Positions 48,869 through 59,165 of a stretch of DNA of 64,000 bases are shown here, in pieces. The translations under genes were made by a program, and so were the position numbers. The notes below the pieces were generated by a model. That model had not been told where the DNA came from, searched no databases, and worked only from the letters and a program-made list of their open reading frames with translations. Source of the stretch: Calvatia gigantea (taxonomy: Eukaryota; Basidiomycota; Agaricomycetes; Agaricales; Lycoperdaceae); the NCBI GenBank assembly GCA_025093985.1, contig JACAAK010000007.1, positions 1,178,001 to 1,242,000 of the forward strand, read 5' to 3'. The first letter of the stretch is position 1; each line of letters opens with the position of its first letter.

Positions 48869-50163
48869 TCAGAAAACGGGTATAAAGTCCTGTATCCTAT
48901 CTTGAGCATCCTGCGCAATACACTCCGCAATCCACGTCAAATTCCTGATCTCCTGCTCCTTCAACTTCATGTACGCATAAAACACACCATACTGGAACTG
49001 CTGCAAGAACGCCTCCTTGTTCAACTGCACTTCAGTCTGGAAGAACCTATCCTCCAGCTGTGAGGCAACACTCAAATCATCCCGATCCACGGAACTCGCT
49101 CCAGCGAAAAATGAACGGTAATCTCCAACCATCTCACATACTTGGCGGACTTGGTCGATCTCGTCAGCACGTGCGAGGGCGTTATTACCTGCAGGCCAGA
49201 GACGACCGATCGTAGGGAAGAGTCGTGCGCGTTGTTCTTTCGAGAGTTCAGTGTTAAAAGAGTTGATGGTGATATTGATTGTGCGTCTGTCGGCTTCGAA
49301 GGAGAGGATTTTGTGCATCACGTCTGAGGTGGGTGACCCTAAGGTTGTGCAGAAGTTGTAGAAGTCTTCGAGGTAGGCTTTGTAGACTGTGTTGCGGATG
49401 ATTTCGATGTTGAGGTCGTCCAGGTCTGCGGCGGAGAGACAGTCGCGGAAATAGGGTGCTATGTGGGTGTGTCAGTGGGCGTGAAGGTATTGGAGAAGAA
49501 TTGGTTCTGCGACGAACCAAGTGGAGTTTCGACAATGACGGTATGATAGAGTTCTTCGACATTGGTCGCGACGCAAAGAGCAGGCATGGAGTCAAAGACA
49601 CCGAGAGGGTGGCAACGCTCGAGTAGTTCGTGCGTATCGCGTTCATGTAGCGTTCCAGTGATGAGAAGGATGATGTTGTCAATCATATACGAGTATCTGT
49701 ACCCGGTTAGGTCATGAACCTGGCAAGATGTACAAGAGGAGACGTACGTGATATAGTCGAGGAACTTACTGAGAGGAGGGACAGCATTACTTCGGACGTA
49801 GTTGAACTGGTCAACTAGGACCTGGGTCGCCTTGTCCGAGATGGTCGATGTTGAAATGGGTAGTGGCTCATTAACCAGAAAATTGCCATAATCAGTTGCA
49901 GATAGCTGCGTCCTGAAATCTACAACACCAGAAATCCGGTTTAACCACGCACTCCTTCTAACATACGAGAAGGCCCGCACCTTCGAGAGTCTCGCACTGC
50001 GTCAAGTTGGCATATTGGTTCTGAGTGAGTATTCCTGATTTGAATCCCCTGACGATACCCTCGAGAAATCCACCGTCAACCTAAATCCAGAGCTTCACGT
50101 TAATCGATACGGATATGAATTGGGCAGGCAAATGTCACATACGTTGAAGAATAGGGCCTCCAT
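48869..50163 (-). CDS. VMA6: V-type proton ATPase subunit d
   Basis: Subunit d couples the V1 rotor to the membrane ring and is needed to acidify vacuoles. The first exon of 21 nt (50163-50143, MEALFFN) joins to [20 protein letters not shown] and [13 protein letters not shown], then [74 protein letters not shown] and APYFRDCL. The end is [20 protein letters not shown] and [11 protein letters not shown]. All blocks fit VMA6, with the conserved C-terminus. It is convergent with GH71. Part of its 5' end is duplicated at about 52.3 kb. Confidence 0.93.
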
Positions 50164-50978
50164 TGTCGTCGCAGGCTACGTCCCTGACGGCGAAGTGCAC
50201 AGTTCTGAGTTCATGTAGTTCCCACGGTGTCATGCGCTTGATGTCATGCAGACCAATAACTTTCAAACCATCACTCATCCATAGTACTACTGCACCCGAT
50301 AACACTCTCGCCTCTCACCTGTGTACCATAGATAATTGATTACTATTGGCGCTCGTGCCACATGGATTGGACCGCCAGCCTCTTGGGAGGATTGTGTAAC
50401 CAGACCACAGCCCCTCAACACACACCTTCCTCCATCCCCATCGGACTGCGTAACAGGCTAATAGTATGCACCATCAGCACTATAGCCGTCCTGGTTTCAA
50501 GCCCAAAAACAGCGCAGATGCTGTTCCAATCAAATCAAACGACCCGGATATGTGTTTTAGACCGCTCTTGCCCCCAATAAAAAAAAACAGCCCCGACAGT
50601 CTTGTCTGACGTTTTACTCAGTACATGGAGGAGCTTTGTACCCGGTATCTATCCCCGCTCCGCAGTCATTCTTCTCTACTGTTAGGAGGTCGTCGGTGCC
50701 CGAACGCTGTTTACAGCAACCCGTTTGGCTGCCAACCAGTGCTCTCCTCCCCAGGTTTCGAGCCACCCTTTCCATCCCAGATAATCGTCTGGCGCCTTTC
50801 ACCTTCTGATGCACCGGAACTCGAAATCTGCGGGACCATGACCCTGTTCGACGCTTGACATTTTGTACTTGTCATTAACCGGATTTCATCATTTCAGTAT
50901 GCATCACTCTGATCGCCCCCGTCTTTATATACATACAGGGAACCAGGATGACTCTGACGGGCCTCACCCAGGCTCGTG
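50164..50978. other. Intergenic region within tandem unit 1
   Basis: Short open frames at 50362-50580 and 50625-50858 have diverged counterparts in unit 2 (52531-52746 and nearby), but the frames are not conserved. I do not support a gene. Confidence 0.35.
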
Positions 50979-52094
50979 ATGCCGATACCCGCTGACTCCG
51001 GTGCCCTGAACCCAGATGTGTACCTCAATCATCTATCGCCTACGGGTGCTATCGAGTTCGAAGTTTGTAGAAACGTTACTTTGATTGTGCTTGGGGTATG
51101 TTCTTTCTCCTGCATGTGTCACAATTGAGTACTGAGTGTTCAATCCATAATTTCACCGTTTTTCAGGCAACAGTTTGGGATATACTGATTTACGCCCAGG
51201 ACGATATTCGAATCGTGAGATCCAGTCGTCCCGCATTCGTTATTTTCTGCTTCGTATTTTCCAGGTAACTTATGGCTGCCTCTTTCTTTCCCCCCGCGGA
51301 AACTGACATTACGCAGAATTTTCGCTGCGATCTACGTAATTTGCGGTGTCATTCGAAGAAGTATGTTTTATGTCTTGCTCCTCCAGCGTCAAGACTTATG
51401 GCTCTCAGCTATGCCGATTGGCGATCCTCGCACCTTGTCTATAATCGCCGGTTCCTTTTCTGTATTGGCAGTTGGATGTTCAGCGTATCTGCTCCTTCGG
51501 CGGATCCATGCAGTTTACGCCAACAGTCGAGGGGTCCGGCGGTTTTTTTCCGTATTTTGGGTCTTGTATGCCATTTCCAATGTATCAGTACCCCTCGGCA
51601 TGAAACCAACCTTCATTCCTGGAACTCATTACTTTAAGGATGCTGGCATCCGGCCCTACGTTGCTCTCAGCCTCTTGATGACCTTTCTTTTCGACTCCTC
51701 CGTTTTCCTGGCGATCTCGTACAGAATCGCATCGACGCACAGTCTGGCCGATGAACGGATTAGTTGGAGCGCCCTCGTGACGGGTAAGGCACTTCCCCGA
51801 TTGTCCCGGGCGGTTCTGCAAGGAGGACAACAATACTACCTGTGAGTTATGACCCCCCACGAGTTGAATATTACTAACGACTGTTCTTTTGAGCTCAGAA
51901 TTACGATCGGGTTTTCGGTCCTTGTTGGGATCCTTGTGTGTCTCCCCTCCGTCCACCAGATATACAAGGCTATGTGTGCCATGCTATTAATCCCGCTCAT
52001 GACTTCCATGGCTTGCCGTGTCTTCCGAAACCTCAAGCTATTCGATTCCACGATTGACCAAACCAATCCTATTTCCAATGTCCAATTTGCATAG
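50979..52094 (+). CDS. Seven-helix membrane protein, DUF6533-like, tandem copy 1 (295 aa)
   Basis: Function unknown; this class is abundant in agaricomycetes. Exons 50979-51095, 51167-51264, 51317-51360, 51409-51841 and 51899-52094 join in phase. After LNPDVYLNHLSP come the first helices and the ATVWDILIYAQDDIRIV segment that suggests DUF6533. Further hydrophobic stretches follow: PAFVIFCFVFSRIFAAIYVI, TLSIIAGSFSVLAVGCSAYL, VALSLLMTFLFDSSVFLAIS and GFSVLVGILVCLPSV. The conserved LPRLSRAVLQGGQQYYL and MTSMACRVFRN motifs recur in all three copies. No frame break. Confidence 0.75.
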
Positions 52095-53090
52095 TTTATA
52101 CTTCGTAATTAATTCCATCCATTAGTACCAAGCCATGCAATTGGGAACCCACACCAAGGTTGTTACGGTATGGGCGGGATTAGGGGATGCCGCTCAACAC
52201 AAATCTTTCTTGATCTATTGTGATGGCAAATTCTAATAAGGATAGCGATCGCAGAACTATGACGCCCCCCGACGGATGGATTGTATCGTCGGTTTCACTG
52301 TCGTGAATCCGTACAGGCACGTACGTTGAAGAATAGGGCCTCCCTTGTTGTCGCAGGCAACGCCCCTGACGTCGAAGTGTACAGTTCATGAAGTTCCCAC
52401 ATTGTCACGCGCTTGGTATCATTTCGCCTCAAGCAGACCAATAATTGTAAAATCTTCACTCATTCCGCAGTACCACTGCACCAAATAACGTTCTCACCTG
52501 GTGTACCACGAACATTAATGTCGGTGTCTCGTGCGAAATGGACAGACTGGCTTGAGGTCTGTAATTGCACCACAGGAGCTACTCGTCACGGACCCGGCAA
52601 TACCTTCCCCATTCCCATCGGACTGGATGTACAGGCTAATAGTATGTGCCGTCAACGTTATAGCCATCTTGGTTCAAACTCAGAAACAAAGCAGATGTCG
52701 TCATGATGAGATTCAACAACTCAGACGTCTTTTAGACTTCCTCTAGCCCCCACTAAAGAACGATCCCGGCAGCCTAACCTTACATTTTGCTCAATGCGTA
52801 CGTGGAAGAGGCTTCGCTCGGTAGCTATCTCCGTTCTGGAGTCATTGGCAGGAGGTTCTGTCGTCTTGAAAGTTTGGCGCCCGAGCTTTCTTTCCCGATA
52901 TCAATCGGATTTTTACCACTTCAGTATGCGCCGCTGTGATTGGCTGGAAGATATCCTGTCTATGGCCTTGCTCAAACTTTCCGATACCAATCTTAGTGCG
53001 CTTCCGAAGGTCATCGTTCACAAGTCATAATACACATTGCCCATCATTATATATGCGAGGAACCGGTATAGCCCCGTCTCCTCACTCGCG
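52095..53090. other. Spacer with duplicated VMA6 5' end
   Basis: From about 52320 the sequence matches the first exon and upstream flank of VMA6 (gaatagggcctcc), but the base change turns the minus-strand ATG into AGG, so no start remains. The rest is the unit 2 version of 50.3-50.9 kb; no gene. Confidence 0.6.
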
Positions 53091-54201
53091 ATGTCGACAC
53101 CTACTGACCTCGCTGGGGCCCTGAACCCAGATGTGTATCTTAACCACTTATCACCTGCAGGTGCTATCGAATTTGAAGTCTGTAGAAACATCACCTTGAT
53201 TGTGTTTGGGGTATGCTCTTTCTCCTGTATTAATCACGATTGATTCATCACCCACCTCATTATTTTTCAGGCAACAATCTGGGATATACTGATTTACGCT
53301 CAGGATGATATTCGAATCGTGAAGTCCAGTCGTCCCACATTCGTCATTTTCTGTTTTGTATTTTCCAGGTAACTTATGACAACCTCTTTCTTTTTGGGGG
53401 AACTGACAATCATGCAGAATTTTTACCGCGAGCTACGTTATTTGCAGTGTCGTTCGAAGAAGTACGTTTTATGTCTTGCTCCTTCAGTGTCAAGACTTAC
53501 TTATGATTTTCAGCTATGCCGATCAACGACCCTCACACCCTGGCTATGATCACTGGATCTTTTTGTATATTGGCAGTCGGATGCTCATCGTATCTGCTCC
53601 TTCGGCGGATTAACGCCGTGTACGCCGACAGTCAAGGGGTCCGGTGGTTTTTTTCTGTCTTTTGGTTCGCGTTTGTCATTTCCGAAATATCAGGTACCTC
53701 TCAGCATGAAGCCGGTCTTCATTCCTGGAACTCAGTACTACAAGGATGCTGGTATACGGTCCCATGTGGCTCTCAGTCTCTTGATGACTTTCCTTTTCGA
53801 CTCCTCCGTTTTCCTGGCGATTTCGTACAAAATCGCATCGATGCACAATTTCGCCGATGAACGAGTTAGATGGAACACTCTTGTGTCGGGTAAGGCACTT
53901 TCCCGATTGTCCCGGGCGGTTCTGCAAGGAGGACAACAATACTACCTGCAAGTAACGACATTCTTGCGAGCTGGACCGTACTAATGTCTGTTCTTTTGGG
54001 TTTAGAACTACGGTCGGGTTCTCTATCCTTGTTGGGATCGTCGTGTACCTTCCCTCCGTCCACCAGACATACAAGGCTATGTGTGCCATGCTTTTAGTGC
54101 CACTCATGACTTCCATGGCTTGTCGTGTTTTCCGAAACATCAAACTATTCGATTCCACTACTGACCAGACCAGCCCGATTTCCAATGTCCAATTTGCATA
54201 A
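53091..54201 (+). CDS. DUF6533-like membrane protein, tandem copy 2, one apparent frameshift
   Basis: Close paralogue of the previous gene with the same five exons: LNPDVYLNHLSPAGAIEFEV, ATIWDILIYAQDDIRIVK, MITGSFCILAVGCSSYLLLR, VALSLLMTFLFDSSVFLAIS, LSRLSRAVLQGGQQYYL and a TAA at 54199-54201. In exon 4 the frame shifts by one between SEIS and VPLSMKPVFIPGTQYY. Copy 1 has tcagtaccc where copy 2 has tcaggtacc, so one extra G at 53693-53694 explains it. It is either a very recent pseudogene or a sequence error. Confidence 0.7.
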
Positions 54202-54561
54202 TTTATATGGTTCATCGCATCTACCTGTGCCAAGCCACTGCCACGTTTAGGTTGGCTCGGTATGGGCGAGATGAGAGGACGCCACTCGAAAGTTGATCTA
54301 TTGTGACGGCGATAGTTGCGATAGCGATCATGGAACTATGACAATGGAACGCCCTCTGTCGAGTGAATTGTATCGTCGGTTTCGCTGACACGAATCTATG
54401 AATTACTCATAAATCAAATGATCACCCGAGTTAAACCTGCTATTTGAGCCGATATATTTCAGTCCCCGTCGACAACTAGTTAGATCCCTATCTAGAGGAG
54501 AAATTTTACGGCAACGGGTGCGCATATAAGTGAGATGCCCTGATACCGCAATGCCCGCATC
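54202..54561. other. Intergenic region
   Basis: 3' flank of tandem unit 2 and promoter of the third copy; nothing else seen. Confidence 0.35.
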
Positions 54562-55658
54562 ATGACTTCCCCCGGTTCTGGAACCTATCTTAACCCTGAC
54601 ACCTACCTCAACCACCTCTCGCCCGATGACGGCAGACAATTTGAAATGAGTCGTAACGTATTCTTGACAGTCTTTGGGGTTTGTTCTTAATGCTTATCTG
54701 TCTGATACTGCCGCCTGAGCTTTCACCGTCAGGCGACCCTTTGGGATATCCTTGTTTACTTTCCAGACGACCTTCGCATCGTAAGGAATAACCGATTTCG
54801 GCTGGTCATATTCTCCTTTGTGTTCTCAAGGTATGTTATCCACACTGAACAAGCTCCTCCTCATTGACATAGGAACTACAACAGGCTCTCTGCCGCAGGA
54901 TATGTGCTTTGTACTACCATTGGCAAAAGTGCGCGTCATACTCCTGTTCTCGGGATCAACCCTAAACCTCTTTCTTAGCCATGCCTGTCGAGAAACTCCA
55001 AGCTCTGTCGATTACGGGTGGTTGTTTGTGTTCCCTCTCTGTCATATGTTCATCCTTTCTATTTCTTCGGCGGACTCATGCTGTATATACGGACAGTCGG
55101 CTGGTGCGATGGTTCTTTTCCATCCTGTGGGTTATCACCTCTGGGTCCACCATCACAATTCCTGTCGCTGTAACACCAATATTCATCCCAGGAACTCACT
55201 ATTACCATGATTATATTATCAGGCCTTACCTGATTCTCAGCGCCATATGTTCCCTGCTTTTTGATTCCTGCGTCTTCCTCGCTATCTCCTATAAAATCGC
55301 CTCAACTTATAACGCATCAGAGGAACGGATTAAATGGGCTACACTGGTGTCAGGACGAGCGTTACCCAAGCTATCGCGCGCGGTTTTGCAAGGGGGGCAA
55401 CAATACTACCTGTTCGTCTTTGCCTACTGGATAATGTCCCCCATTTGATTTTTTCCCCTTAGAATTGCCCTTGTGACAACCACTCTAGCTGGGGTAGCAA
55501 TCTTCGTCCCGTCTGTCCCGCGACCTTTAAAATCTATTTTTACGGTGCCTGTCGTACCCATCATGGCTTCCATGGCTTGTCGGGTATTCCGGAACATCAA
55601 ATTATACGACCTCAGAAATGCTCCGACAGGTCCCAGTTCCGAAGTCGTCTTTGCATAG
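54562..55658 (+). CDS. DUF6533-like membrane protein, copy 3
   Basis: The most diverged of the three neighbours, intact in my reading. It starts MTSPGSGTYLNPDTYLNHLS and continues with ATLWDILVYFPDDLRIVRNN, LSAAGYVLCTTIGK, MPVEKLQALSITGGCLC, RLVRWFFSILWVITSGSTIT, DSCVFLAISYKIASTYN, LPKLSRAVLQGGQQYYL and IMASMACRVFRNIKLYD, with a TAG at 55656-55658. Introns sit at the same positions as in copies 1 and 2, and the first donor is GTTTGT. This copy lies outside the 2.1-kb repeat, so the array grew in at least two steps. Confidence 0.75.
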
Positions 55659-56258
55659 CCTGTTCTCGCTGAAATTACGACCTACGCTCAGCATCAGAGA
55701 CCTCATCATAAAATTTCCACGCCACACTTCACCACCCCTCGGGCTGGATTGTTGATCTCGAACGATCAGCGCCAATATTAAGTGTCACTGAAAACTACTT
55801 CCGTCTCGGCGTTCCGGGTTGCGGCCCCCACGTTACCGGAATACCCAATACCCACCGCCGTCGTGGAACACCGTTCCAAAACCATCTGAACTAACCCCAG
55901 GCACATGAGGTTGGATCCTTCCAGACGGAACCCTCGTTCACAAAAGAACGACGGTTCTATATCCTAGTTGTAGTTGCATGCATAGAAAAATTCCACGCGA
56001 TCAAATTGCCCAAATAAATACCAAAGCCATTTACCACTCGTTAAAGCTGAAGGCTTGATCTCTGCACCAAAGGCGCAATCTGTATACCAACTTGCGACAC
56101 AACTTTCATCGAATGCGAGATTGCTTACCAGGGCATCACACATATTAATGCGACATAAATACTAGAACTACTCCGCTCTCGCCTTCTCCAATACCAGGTC
56201 CAGAGAGCTGAACCGAACTAGAGTCAGCATTTTAACTCGACGTAGCCGTGGTCAAAGC
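55659..56258. other. Intergenic region, left part of segmental repeat A
   Basis: No gene. From about 55845 it matches 61588 onward (for example catgaggttggatccttcca in both). Confidence 0.5.
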
Positions 56259-56640
56259 ATGCAAGAAAAGGCGCCTTCGACAGATTCGGAGTCACGGCGC
56301 AATGGGGAGACAGAGTATTTCACCCGGGATGACAAACGTTTACTCCGAAAAATCGACCTGAGGCAAGGCTACCTCTATGTCATCGTCGTGCTGCCTCAGA
56401 TGCACATGCGCCTAGATTACTACCTATTTTGACTGCGCTTTATCTCCTGAGTTTTCTGGATAGGTCCGTAGTACTAATCAGTGGCTTGGAGCATGTACTG
56501 ATCATATTTTAGGACAAATATGGGGAACGCCAGGTGAGTTTCAACGAGGCCTTCCCTGGATGATACCTAAATGACCTGTCCAGGATAATTGGCCTTGCGA
56601 CAGTACATTACTTCCTCTGTACAACAGAAGCTCCTAGTAG
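55845..56640 (+). repeat. Segmental repeat A, copy 1
   Basis: Promoter and first exons of the MFS gene. Matches about 61588-62383 with many point differences and small indels. Confidence 0.7.
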
Positions 56641-58453
56641 GGCGAACGCTTCGCATACAGGACCTTCACATTTCTCCTTCGGAGTACAATACCGCACTTG
56701 CCCTGTATTTCGTCGCCTACGTCATATTTGAAATCCCTGCTAATGTGAGTTTCATACCGTTTGCCTTTCCTTTATTACCCCGCACAACTAAAGTCGCAAC
56801 AGATTGTGTACGCGTTCTTGCTCATTCAAAGATACCGCTAATTGACCCACAATACCAAAAACCTACTCAATAGCCTGAAACGTTTCGACCCACAAAAATG
56901 GCTTCCCACTTTGACACTCGCCTGGGGCATAGCATGTGTCTGCCAAGGTCTCGTCACGAACAAAGCTAGTCTCTTCGGTGTTCGCTTTCGTGAGCCCACT
57001 TCGTTCCCCCGTTCAAACGTACATGCTGACGCCTCGCCTTTGCCAATTGCGAAGTTCTTGGCATGACGGAAGCTGGATTATTTCCAGGTGTCATTTACGT
57101 GTTCTCTGTCTATTACTGCAGGTACACCCTATGTTTGGCTCTGGATTTTCATGAACTTGACCTATTGCATGGAATAGATATGACCGGAGCTGGCGCGTTG
57201 CATTGTTCTTCGGAGGTGCGGCGCTCGCTGGTGCATTTGGTGGAATCCTCGCATACGCTGTTGGAAAGATAGACCTCGTAGGCGGTCGGAAAGGCTGGGC
57301 ATGGTAAGCCCGCCGTACTTGGGTCTCGGCTACGTTGAGAATTGTGTGTGATTAGGATCTTCATCATTGAGGGCATGATAACCATTGCCGTCGCCCTTGT
57401 TTCATATTTTATCGTCCCCACCTGGTCGCACAGGGCCAAATTCGTATGCCAATCCCTCTATACCGCCGCCTTCCCAACACCACTTACAATCACGCACTTA
57501 TAGCTGACGGAATCAGAGCGCAGACGTTTGCTTGAGCAACTCAACGCTGACTCTGATGCTGGGTTGATCGAAAAATTCGAATGGGCCTACGTCAAGCAGG
57601 CATTGACTGACCACCTTGTGTGGGCATACGCTTTCTTATTCCACGGGTTCGCATTTGTCTTGTATTCTTTCAGTTTGTTTTTGGTACGTATCCACCACTA
57701 CGAATCGGGGCCCCAAGGACAGGAACATTAACTAAACTGGTGGCTAGCCCTCGATTATTCAGGGCCTCGGATACGCTAGTTGGCAAGCACAGTTGTAAGT
57801 CCGTTTTGCCCAGTGCACCCATTGCGTCCCTGCCCTCATGCCTTTGCTATTTCATTATAGATTGACCGTTCCGCCCAATATACTAGCAAGTATATCGATC
57901 CGGGCAACCGTTTGGATCTCGTCCAGATATAACAGACGTGCAGTATTCATCATAATCGCTGCTGGCTTCGCAATTATCGGTACTTCTCCGCTCCCCGCGT
58001 CCTTTCGCATCCTGGAACCCCGACTGAATTAACATCGTTCTAGGTTATGTCATTGTATTGACAACCAGAACCGCTGGTGCGCAATATGTTGGTGTACATT
58101 TTGTTGCCATGGGTGTGTATACCGGTAACGCTTTGTTGTTGAGGTGCGTGCAGTTTCTGTAATTCTTACGAGATAAGGGTGTGACGCCGTGGTTTACAGC
58201 TGGCCAGGTGAAAATGTCTCGGCCCAGACAAAACGAGCTGTGGCAGTCGCCATGCAAATTACTACCGGAGACATTGGCCCAATCGCAGGGTGGGCTAAGC
58301 CAATTTGAAATTTTATCATCACCCATAACACGGCTGCTTTTTAGTGTCCTAATATACCGACCGTCCCTGTCTGCAAACCGATTCCGCGTACCACACATCC
58401 TGGCGATTAGTTATCTCCTGTTCGCGGTCGCAGTAGCGTCGTACCTGTGGTGA
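56259..58453 (+). CDS. MFS transporter, allantoate permease (DAL5)-like, early stop near C-terminus
   Basis: Probable proton symporter of the anion:cation symporter group; substrate unknown. Sixteen exons join in phase to 440 aa. RDDKRLLRKIDLR is followed by LLPILTALYLLSFLDR (helix 1) and TNMGNARIIGLATDLHISPS. Then come LALYFVAYVIFEIPAN, IVLKRFDPQKWLPTLTLAWG, MTEAGLFPGVIYVFSVYYCR, ALFFGGAALAGAFGGILAYA, WIFIIEGMITIAVALVSYFI, LTVPPNILASISIRATVWIS, YVIVLTTRTAGAQYVGVHF, AVAMQITTGDIGPIAG and HILAISYLLFAVAVASYLW. Intron 1 (56363-56415) is GC-AG, and exon 6 (56803-56807) is 5 nt. A TGA at 58451-58453 replaces an expected Trp; a coding-like tail of 52 codons continues in frame to 58612. Confidence 0.82.
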
Positions 58454-59165
58454 TGGATGAATAAGGAGAGCAAATGCCGCGATGCTATTTTGGCTGGTCG
58501 GAAGGGAGTAGCAACTGATAAAACAGACCACGGAGAGACAGAGGGTGGATCCAGTTGTCACCTGAGGAAAAGCAAAGACAAGGGGACCGGACGTTACAAT
58601 ACAGATGTGTAATTTAAAGATCGTTTGTGGGCAACCCCGCGCTAGTATAGACGGACTCGAGTTATTATTTTTCTTACAACTGGCATTGGCGGCCTGGCCA
58701 TATCATTATTAGAGCTTCTGTGCCAGGACCCTTTTGGTTGGGTCAAGCCTTTTGAAGCTGCCTCCTGTCATCTGTAAGCGTTATAACACCGTCACAAACC
58801 GAAAAAGCAGTGACTTAAGGTCGACGACATCCAGTGACACAAGCATACCCGCAGTTCTTATACAAAGCTGGGGCCCGCGGAGGGAAATAAACGGCATGAC
58901 ATCCCGAAATTGAGTCCTGAGCGTCAACAAGACAGCCTAATAATTCACCATATGTAGAGTTGTCCTAATCGCAAGCATCTCTTTTAAAATGCTGGCGCAA
59001 GTTCCGACTTGGAAAGTTGGAATAGTTGACCGAAATATAAGTACATTTATTTTTGGCGACACGAGCACAGTTAGGTTTGGAGACACACATACGGTCAATC
59101 TTAGTACGGGATACAGAGGTTACGAGGCTACCGAGGCACCGGACACAAGGCACCAGACAACTTAT
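58454..59165. other. MFS 3' tail and spacer
   Basis: 58454-58612 is the in-frame remnant of the MFS C-terminal tail (WMNKESKCRDAILAGRKGVA). The remainder has no gene; repeat B starts near 59057. Confidence 0.5.

Larger units (their letters stand above)
50140..54400 (+). repeat. Two-unit tandem duplication of about 2.1 kb
   Basis: Unit 1 runs from about 50140 to 52310 and unit 2 from about 52320 to 54400. Each has the VMA6 5' flank, a degenerate spacer, one DUF6533-like gene and a matching 3' flank containing ggattgtatcgtcggttt or gaattgtatcgtcggttt. Ends were estimated by eye. Confidence 0.7.

Noticed and set aside
56500..58450. MFS gene as a heavily broken pseudogene
   Set aside because: All apparent breaks resolve as introns, including a GC-AG intron and a 5-nt exon; only the terminal TGA remains.
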